Origin: Sphingomonadales bacterium
GTDB lineage: Bacteria > Pseudomonadota > Alphaproteobacteria > Sphingomonadales > Sphingomonadaceae
Length of the DNA: 43,110 nt
Direction of reading: 5' to 3'
Assembly: GCA_025351405.1 (NCBI GenBank)
Contig: JANXVZ010000017.1
Span: forward strand, 1 to 43,110
The notes beneath the pieces are model-generated. The model saw only the letters and a list, made by a program, of their open reading frames with translations. It made no database searches and was not told where the DNA came from. This document shows positions 37,519-43,110 of the stretch, one piece after another (the first letter of the stretch is position 1; every line of letters starts with the position of its first letter). Position numbers and translations under genes: made by a program.

Positions 37519-38637
37519 ATGTCGGCCGATGCCGATCCAGCCGGGGCGATTCTGCCCGAAGCGTGCCCGCCCGCCGACGCGGTGCCGGCTTTGCGCCAGG
37601 CTGGTCCCTACAACGCCAGGAAGGTGCCACCGCATCGCGGCGCCCGCAGTTATGGCGCGCTCGATCTTGGCACCAACAATTGCCGGCTGTTGATTGCGCG
37701 CCCCGGCGGCGGGCAGGGTCAGCAGGGTTTTACCATCGTCGATGCCTATTCGCGTGTCGTGCGGCTTGGGGAAGGCCTGCTCGATTCCGGGCGACTGTCG
37801 GATGCTGCGATGGACCGCACCGTCGCGGCTTTGGCGGCATGCGCTGAAAAGCTGGCGCGGCGCGATGTGCGGTTGACCCGCAATGTCGCCACCGAAGCCT
37901 GTCGGCGGGCGGCCAACGGCGCTCGCTTTGTCGACAGGGTGTTCGCCGAAACCGGCATCGCGCTCGATGTCATCAGCGCGGCGGAGGAGGCACGGCTGGC
38001 GGTGCTCGGCTGTCATGCGCTGATCGATGCCGATGGGCCGCCGGCGCTGGTCTTCGATATCGGCGGCGGATCCACCGAACTGATGCTGGTGGATGCGCGC
38101 AACGCCGATCCGGAAATTCTCGACTGGATCAGCCTGCCCTGGGGGGTGGTGTCGCTGGCCGAAACCGAGCCGCAATGGGCCGCAGCCGGTGATCGCACCG
38201 CCGCCTATGCGCGGATGATGGCGCGGTTGCAGCCGATGCTCGACGATTTTCGCGGCCGGTTGGCGCGGCGCGGCGTGACCGATGTGCAGTTGCTCGGCAC
38301 ATCGGGCACCATCACCACCCTCGCCAGTGTCGAGCTTGGCCTGCCCGGCTATGACCGCCGCCAGGTCGATGGCTGCGAAGTCTCCGTGGCCGGCCTGCGC
38401 AAGCTGTGCGTCGACATCGCCGGGCAATCGGTGCGCGATCGTGGCCGCATCGCCTGCATCGGGGCCGATCGTTCCGAACTGATTGTCGCGGGCTGTGCGA
38501 TCCTCGACGCCATCCTCGGGCGCTGGCCGCAGGAGCGTGTGCGGGTGGCGGATCGCGGTATCCGCGAAGGCATATTGCGCACGCTGATGGCACGCGACGG
38601 TGCCTGGACTTCAAAGACCATGGGCGCACAGCGATGA
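37519..38637 (+). CDS. Exopolyphosphatase / guanosine pentaphosphatase (Ppx/GppA family)
   Basis: The 372-residue product belongs to the actin-like Ppx/GppA fold. Motifs are LDLGTNNCRLLI (about 49-59), FDIGGGSTEL (about 178-187), the GTSGTITTLAS loop and RIACIGADRSELIVAGCAIL. It removes phosphate from polyphosphate or converts pppGpp to ppGpp; which one cannot be decided. About 40 residues precede the first fold strand (SADADPAGAILPEACPPAD), longer than in short homologues. A TTG at 37513 is an alternative start. Its stop overlaps the rlmE start (ATGA), beginning a chain of coupled genes. Confidence 0.9.
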   Translation: MSADADPAGAILPEACPPADAVPALRQAGPYNARKVPPHRGARSYGALDLGTNNCRLLIARPGGGQGQQGFTIVDAYSRVVRLGEGLLDSGRLSDAAMDRTVAALAACAEKLARRDVRLTRNVATEACRRAANGARFVDRVFAETGIALDVISAAEEARLAVLGCHALIDADGPPALVFDIGGGSTELMLVDARNADPEILDWISLPWGVVSLAETEPQWAAAGDRTAAYARMMARLQPMLDDFRGRLARRGVTDVQLLGTSGTITTLASVELGLPGYDRRQVDGCEVSVAGLRKLCVDIAGQSVRDRGRIACIGADRSELIVAGCAILDAILGRWPQERVRVADRGIREGILRTLMARDGAWTSKTMGAQR

Positions 38638-39347
38638 CAGTGACTGGTGCAGGCCCCGGTGGTCGCTCACGCGGCGGCAAGGTGCGGGTCAAGACCGCCA
38701 AGCGGCGCAGCAATTCGTCGAACCGCTGGCTCGAACGGCAGTTGAACGACCCCTATGTCGTCGCCGCCAAGGCCGCCGGATATCGCAGTCGCGCCGCCTT
38801 CAAGCTGAAGGAACTCGATGCGCAATTCTCGCTGCTCGGCCAGGTCGAACGCGTCGTCGACCTGGGGGCGGCGCCGGGCGGCTGGTGCCAGGTGGTGCTG
38901 GAACGCCGGCCGCGCGCCAGGATTGTCGCCATCGACCTGCTGCCGATCGATACCATCGTCGGGGTGACGATCTTTGAAAAGGATATCCTCGACGAGGATA
39001 CCGAGGCTGTGCTGCTCGCGGCGCTCGGCGGCCAGGCCGATCTGGTGTTGTCGGACATGGCGGCCAACACGGTGGGCCACAAGCAGACCGACCATCTGCG
39101 CACCATGGGCCTGATCGAGGCGGGACTCGACATGGCGACGCGGCTGTTGCGGCCGGGCGGGGCATTTGTCGCCAAGGTGCTCGCGGGTGGCGGCGACAGC
39201 ACGCTGACGGCAGCGTTGAAAAAGCAGTTTTCCACCGTCAAGCATGTCAAGCCGCCGGCCAGCCGCAAGGGCTCGAGCGAATGGTATGTGGTGGCGCAGG
39301 GCTACAAGGCGCCGGCACCGATCGAGGACGCGGCGGCGGCCGACTGA
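38634..39347 (+). CDS. rlmE: 23S rRNA (uridine-2'-O) methyltransferase RlmE/FtsJ
   Basis: RlmE methylates U2552 of 23S rRNA in the A-loop, using S-adenosylmethionine, and aids 50S assembly. The 237-residue product has a basic N-terminus (RSRGGKVRVKTAKRR). The SAM motif is VVDLGAAPGGW (74-84). The K-D-K-E catalytic set is visible: Lys57 in RAAFKL, Asp in LVLSDMA, Lys in FVAKVL and Glu in SSEWYVV. The start ATG overlaps the stop of the Ppx/GppA gene. The fixed pairing of these two is common in alphaproteobacteria. Confidence 0.95.
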   Translation: MTVTGAGPGGRSRGGKVRVKTAKRRSNSSNRWLERQLNDPYVVAAKAAGYRSRAAFKLKELDAQFSLLGQVERVVDLGAAPGGWCQVVLERRPRARIVAIDLLPIDTIVGVTIFEKDILDEDTEAVLLAALGGQADLVLSDMAANTVGHKQTDHLRTMGLIEAGLDMATRLLRPGGAFVAKVLAGGGDSTLTAALKKQFSTVKHVKPPASRKGSSEWYVVAQGYKAPAPIEDAAAAD

Positions 39348-39415
39348 CCATGCAATTTTTGCGGCGGGTTGCGTCTCCGTTGCGTCCGGGGCTTCAGGCT
39401 GGCAATCACAGGGCC

Positions 39416-41065
39416 ATGATTCACCAGCCCGCGTTCACCGTCCTCACCACGCTCCTCGCCAGTGTGCTCGCCGGCACCCCCGGCGCCGCGGTCAGCATCG
39501 CGCAGTTGCAGCACGATACGCAGGTGCTGTCCTCCGATGCCTATGAGGGCCGAAAGCCCGGCACCCCGGGCGGTGACAAGGCGGTGGCCTACATCATCGC
39601 GCAGATGCAGGCTGCCGGCCTCAAGCCCGGCAACCATGGGCAATGGACGCAGGACGTGCCGCTGGTGACGATCACCACCGACCCGGCGGCGACGCTCGAT
39701 ATCGCCGGCGGCTCGGCGCCGCTCAGCCTCGCCTATGGCAAGGATGTCGTCATGTGGACAAAGCGGCAGGTGGCGCGACTGGTGCTGGCGAAGTCGCCGA
39801 TGGTGTTCGTCGGATATGGCATCAACGCCCCGGAACGCGGCTGGAACGATTATGCCGGCATCGACGTGCGCGGCAAGACGGTGGTCATCCTCGTCAATGA
39901 TCCGGACTGGCAGACCAGGGCCGCGGGCAAGGACGCCGGGCCGTTCGAGGGCCGGGCGATGACCTATTATGGCCGCTACACCTACAAGTTCGAGGAGGCG
40001 ATGCGCCAGGGGGCGGCGGCGGCGCTGGTGGTCCACGATACCGAGCCGGCGGGCTATCCCTTCGGCGTCATCACCACGAGCTGGACCGGGCCGCAGATCG
40101 ATCTCGACCTGCCGGGCAAGGGCATGGAACGGCTGGGGGTCGAAGGCTGGCTGACCCATGACGCGGCGGCGCGGCTGCTGGCGGCGGGCGGCCAGGACCT
40201 TGCATCGTTGGAGGCAGCCGCCAGGGTAAAGGGTTTCAGGGCGGTGGCGATGCCGGTCTCCGCATCGACAACGCTCGACGACACAATAACGCACAGCCTG
40301 TCGAAGAACGTGCTCGGGCTGGTCCCCGGCGCGCGCCGGCCCGATGAATTCGTGCTCTACACGGCGCACTGGGACCACCTCGGCCGCTGCCCGGCGGACA
40401 AGACCGGCGATGACATCTGCAATGGCGCGGTCGACAATGCGTCGGGCGTGTCGGGCCTGCTCGGCATCGCCGGCGACTTTGTCCGCGGCAAGCGCCCGCA
40501 GCGATCGGTGCTGTTCATCGCGGTGACCGGCGAGGAAGCCGGGCTGCTCGGCTCGCGCTGGTATGCCGAAAACCCGGTCTATCCGCTGGCCAGGACCGTG
40601 GGCGGCGTCAACATGGATAGCCTCAACGTTGTCGGGCCGATGGATTCGGTGGTGGTGACGGGTGCCGGAAAATCGCAGCTCGAGGGTATGTTCGTGGCGC
40701 TTGCCGCCGCCAAGGGTCGCAAGCTGTTGCCCGAGGCGACCCCGGAAAAAGGCGGTTATTTCCGGTCGGACCATTTCAGTTTTGCCAAGTTGGGCGTGCC
40801 GATGCTGGCGGCGGGCAGCGGCGGCGAGGCCATCGGCAAGCCGGTGGGGTTTGCCGCTGCAGCGCGCGCGGATTACGTCGCGCACCGCTATCACCAGCCT
40901 GCCGATCAATATGATCCGAACTGGGATTGGCGCGGCGCGGTTGCCGACCTGTCACTTTATACCCAGCTTGGTCGCCAGCTCGCCGATGGGGGTGGCTGGC
41001 CGGCGTGGCTGCCGGGCAGTGAATTCAAGGCGATCCGCGATGCATCCGCGAGCGCACGCAAGTGA
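39416..41065 (+). CDS. Exported M28 family metallopeptidase with PA domain
   Basis: The 549-residue product has a signal peptide (MIHQPAFTVLTTLLASVLAGTPGAA). A protease-associated (PA) insertion follows at about 110-270 (VFVGYGINAPERGWNDYAGIDVRGK, VVHDTEPAGYPFG). The zinc peptidase core has HWDHLG (His near 318), DNASGVSGLLGIA, TGEEAGLLGS and a late HRYHQPADQYD, which supply the two-zinc site. It should be an aminopeptidase or carboxypeptidase of the periplasm. I prefer the ATG at 39416 because it starts right before the signal; an ATG at 39350 would add 22 residues. The stop overlaps the GTG start of aguA. Confidence 0.9.
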   Translation: MIHQPAFTVLTTLLASVLAGTPGAAVSIAQLQHDTQVLSSDAYEGRKPGTPGGDKAVAYIIAQMQAAGLKPGNHGQWTQDVPLVTITTDPAATLDIAGGSAPLSLAYGKDVVMWTKRQVARLVLAKSPMVFVGYGINAPERGWNDYAGIDVRGKTVVILVNDPDWQTRAAGKDAGPFEGRAMTYYGRYTYKFEEAMRQGAAAALVVHDTEPAGYPFGVITTSWTGPQIDLDLPGKGMERLGVEGWLTHDAAARLLAAGGQDLASLEAAARVKGFRAVAMPVSASTTLDDTITHSLSKNVLGLVPGARRPDEFVLYTAHWDHLGRCPADKTGDDICNGAVDNASGVSGLLGIAGDFVRGKRPQRSVLFIAVTGEEAGLLGSRWYAENPVYPLARTVGGVNMDSLNVVGPMDSVVVTGAGKSQLEGMFVALAAAKGRKLLPEATPEKGGYFRSDHFSFAKLGVPMLAAGSGGEAIGKPVGFAAAARADYVAHRYHQPADQYDPNWDWRGAVADLSLYTQLGRQLADGGGWPAWLPGSEFKAIRDASASARK

Positions 41066-42033
41066 CCGCGCGCCAGCCCGCCGAATGGCTGCCGCACGCC
41101 GCGACCTGGACGGCGTTCCCGTCGCATCCCGAATTGTGGGAGGATGACCTCGCCCCGGCACAGGCGGAAGTCGCCGCCATGGTTCGCGCCATCGCGGCCG
41201 GGGAGCGGGTCGAGCTGCTGGTTGCCAATGCCGATGCGGAAGCTGCCGCTCGCGGCATGCTGGCCGGTGCCGATGTTGGATTTCACCGCTATGGCTTTGG
41301 CGATATCTGGCTGCGCGACACCGGGCCTTTGTTCCTGTCATCGCCTGTCGGGGCGGCGGCGGCGGGTTTCCGCTTCAACGGCTGGGGCGGAAAATACGAC
41401 CTGCCCGGCGATGACGGCGTTGCGGCATTCGTGGCGCAGGCGGCGGGGGTGCCGCTGGCCAAGCATGGCTGGGTGCTCGAAGGCGGCGCCATCGATGTCG
41501 ATGGCTCCGGGCTGGCGGTGACCACCGAGCAGTGCCTGCTGAACCCCAATCGCAACCCCAAGATGGACCGCACCGAAGTGGAATCGCACCTGCGGCGGGA
41601 CCTGGGCATCGACCGCGTCTTGTGGCTGGGCGATGGCCTCGCCAATGACCATACCGATGGCCATGTCGACAATCTGGCGCGCTTTGTCGCGCCGGGCGTG
41701 CTCGCGCTGCCGGTGCCGGCCACGGATGACCCCAACCATGCGGTGTTCGTCGATGCCCATGACCGGGCGCGCGATTTCGGGCTGGAAATCGTCGGCGTGC
41801 CTTCGCCCGGCCGGGTGTTGCGCGATGGCGAGGTGGTGCCCGCCAGCCATATGAACTTCTATGTCGGCAATGGCGTCGTCGTCGTGCCGACCTATGGCGC
41901 GCCCTCCGACGAGGCCGCCGTCGCTGCCATCGCCGCGCTGTTTCCGGGGCGCACCTGCGTCGGGCTGCGCGCCGACCATATCCTCACCGGTGGCGGCAGC
42001 TTCCACTGCATCACCCAGCAACAGCCTTCCTGA
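41062..42033 (+). CDS. aguA: Agmatine deiminase
   Basis: AguA hydrolyses agmatine to N-carbamoylputrescine and ammonia, the first step of the arginine-derived putrescine path. The 323-residue product has the expected guanidino-modifying fold. Motifs are WLPHAATWTAFPSHPELW at the start, FGDIWLRDTGPLF, FNGWGGKYD, EGGAIDVDGSG, DGHVDNLARF and the catalytic Cys316 in GGGSFHCITQQQP. The start is GTG overlapping the M28 gene stop (GTGA). A partner, AguB, is encoded 361 bp downstream with one small gene between. Confidence 0.96.
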   Translation: MTARQPAEWLPHAATWTAFPSHPELWEDDLAPAQAEVAAMVRAIAAGERVELLVANADAEAAARGMLAGADVGFHRYGFGDIWLRDTGPLFLSSPVGAAAAGFRFNGWGGKYDLPGDDGVAAFVAQAAGVPLAKHGWVLEGGAIDVDGSGLAVTTEQCLLNPNRNPKMDRTEVESHLRRDLGIDRVLWLGDGLANDHTDGHVDNLARFVAPGVLALPVPATDDPNHAVFVDAHDRARDFGLEIVGVPSPGRVLRDGEVVPASHMNFYVGNGVVVVPTYGAPSDEAAVAAIAALFPGRTCVGLRADHILTGGGSFHCITQQQPS

Positions 42034-42383
42034 TGCTTTACGCGGTCATCAAGGCGCTGCTGTCCGGCGCGATCGTCGCGCTGGTTTCGGAAACGGCAAG
42101 GCGGAATGCGGCCCTGGGGGCGTTGTTCGCGTCGCTGCCGCTGGTGTCGGTGCTCGGCATGATCTGGCTTTGGCGCGACAGCCATGACAGCGCGCGCCTG
42201 GCCGCGCATTCGGAGGCGACCTTCTGGTATGTATTGCCGTCGCTGCCGATGTTCCTGGTCATGCCCTGGTTGTGGCGGCACGGCATGGCGTTCTGGCCCG
42301 GTCTCGCACTGGGTTGCACACTGACCGTGGCGCTCTACATCGGCACCGCCGCGGCGCTGCAACGCTTCGGCGTCTCGATCTAG
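42033..42383 (+). CDS. DUF3147 family membrane protein
   Basis: The 116-residue product has four predicted helices: an N-terminal LYAVIKALLSGAIVALVSE, ALGALFASLPLVSVLGMIWLW, YVLPSLPMFLVMPWLW and LALGCTLTVALYIGTAAAL. This fits the DUF3147 family of small membrane proteins with no known function. The first base of its ATG is the last base of the aguA stop (TGATG). The position inside the putrescine genes suggests co-expression, possibly in polyamine export, but that is only a guess. Confidence 0.85.
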   Translation: MLYAVIKALLSGAIVALVSETARRNAALGALFASLPLVSVLGMIWLWRDSHDSARLAAHSEATFWYVLPSLPMFLVMPWLWRHGMAFWPGLALGCTLTVALYIGTAAALQRFGVSI

Positions 42384-42394
42384 GATCCGCCTTC

Positions 42395-43110
42395 ATGCGC
42401 CAGATTACCGCCGCCGCCCTGCAACGCGCCTTCAGCGGCGTGCGTGATGCCGATATCGCCGCGACGGCGCTCGACGTCCGCGCCGCAGCCGCAGCCGGGG
42501 CCGAAGTCATCCTGCCGCCCGAACTGTTCGAGGGCCATTATTTCTGCCGCCATGAGGACGAAACCCTGTTCGCCAACGCGCTGCCGCTGGACAAGCACCC
42601 GGCGGTGGCGGCGATGCGCGAGGTGGCGCTGGAAACGAAAACCTTCATCCCCACCAGCTTTTTCGAACGGGACGGCCCGCACCACTACAACAGCCTGGCG
42701 ATGATCGACGATGGCGGCAACGTCATGGGCGTCTATCGCAAAAGCCACATCCCCGATGGCCCGGGCTATGAGGAAAAATTCTACTTTCGCCCCGGCAACA
42801 CCGGCTTCAAGGTCTGGCCGACGCGGCTCGGCGTCATCGGCGTGGGCATCTGCTGGGACCAATGGTACCCCGAAACCGCCCGCGCCATGATGCTGATGGG
42901 CGCCGAAATCCTGATGTTCCCGACCGCCATAGGCACCGAACCGCACGACCCCAACCTCGATACAAGGCGGATGTGGCGCCGCGCGATGCAGGGCCATGCG
43001 GTTTCGAACGTCGTGCCGGTGGTGGCCTGCAACCGCGTCGGCACCGAGGAAGCCGGCACGCCCCATGCCCAGACCTTCTACGGCACCAGCTTCATCGCCG
43101 ACGAACGCGG
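42395..43110 (+). CDS. aguB: N-carbamoylputrescine amidase, 3' truncated by the window end
   Basis: AguB hydrolyses N-carbamoylputrescine to putrescine, CO2 and ammonia, completing the path begun by AguA. The visible 238 residues hold the full nitrilase catalytic triad: Glu43 in PPELFEG, Lys116 in YRKSHIPDG and Cys153 in GICWDQWYPE. The family usually has about 285-295 residues, so roughly 50 lie outside the window. It starts 11 bp after the DUF3147 gene. No stop is seen. Confidence 0.96.
   Translation, partial: MRQITAAALQRAFSGVRDADIAATALDVRAAAAAGAEVILPPELFEGHYFCRHEDETLFANALPLDKHPAVAAMREVALETKTFIPTSFFERDGPHHYNSLAMIDDGGNVMGVYRKSHIPDGPGYEEKFYFRPGNTGFKVWPTRLGVIGVGICWDQWYPETARAMMLMGAEILMFPTAIGTEPHDPNLDTRRMWRRAMQGHAVSNVVPVVACNRVGTEEAGTPHAQTFYGTSFIADER

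Overview
The window is high-GC chromosomal DNA from an alphaproteobacterium, most likely of the Sphingomonadales. The evidence is gene content and style: a tig-clpP-clpX block, a pyrB/pseudo-pyrC pair, a fused indolepyruvate oxidoreductase, a TonB-dependent receptor beside a TPR-sulfotransferase, a GGAAC-N16-CGTT (EcfG-type) promoter in front of dps, and frequent GTG/TTG or overlapping starts. There is no phage, IS, CRISPR or rRNA. Nearly every base lies in or close to a gene; the longest gap is about 270 bp (25340-25611).

Layout. 1-951: 3' part of an RND-efflux outer-membrane channel. 1053-6127: a DUF4010/MgtC-type membrane protein, then pyrB, a degenerate dihydroorotase and a Sel1/SPOR cell-envelope protein, the last three overlapping or nearly so. 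6214-8770: lipoprotein, M48 metalloprotease, lipoprotein. 8772-12206 (minus): single-chain indolepyruvate ferredoxin oxidoreductase. 12302-14780 (minus): fhs and an overlapping outer-membrane protein gene. 14836-16233 (minus): an outer-membrane-like protein with a CSACGC motif and a DUF2946-like protein. 16333-18943: cyanide-insensitive-type cytochrome bd (cydA, cydB) with a 36-residue DUF2474-like third gene. 19128-23428: a small membrane protein, tRNA-Leu, tig, clpP, clpX.

23576-29493: a GT-C-like membrane protein, a 31-residue basic small protein, a CHRD protein, thiC (split by a one-base frameshift) under a TPP riboswitch, an SRPBCC protein and a sterol-desaturase-family hydroxylase. 29586-35858: S9 peptidase and TPR-sulfotransferase (ATGA overlap), divergent from a TonB-dependent receptor. 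35840-36837 (minus): a thioredoxin-like [2Fe-2S] protein and dps. 37042-37325 (minus): tRNA-Ala(CGC) and tRNA-Gln(CTG), each with a recognisable promoter. 37519-43110: a tight gene chain ppx/gppA, rlmE, M28 peptidase, aguA, DUF3147, aguB (cut by the window end).

How the genes fit together. Several groups form clear functions: pyrimidine synthesis (ATCase with its inactive DHOase partner), ATP-dependent proteolysis and folding (tig-clpP-clpX), low-oxygen or cyanide-resistant respiration (cydAB plus small subunit), thiamine pyrimidine synthesis under TPP control, and agmatine-to-putrescine conversion (aguA plus aguB). No clearly new multi-gene system is proven. The best candidates for something under-described are the S9 peptidase/TPR-sulfotransferase/TonB-receptor locus with palindromes in its shared promoter, the CSACGC/DUF2946 pair beside the bd oxidase, and the lipoprotein-M48-lipoprotein set. 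The frameshift in thiC and the exact stress promoter of dps are directly visible in the sequence.
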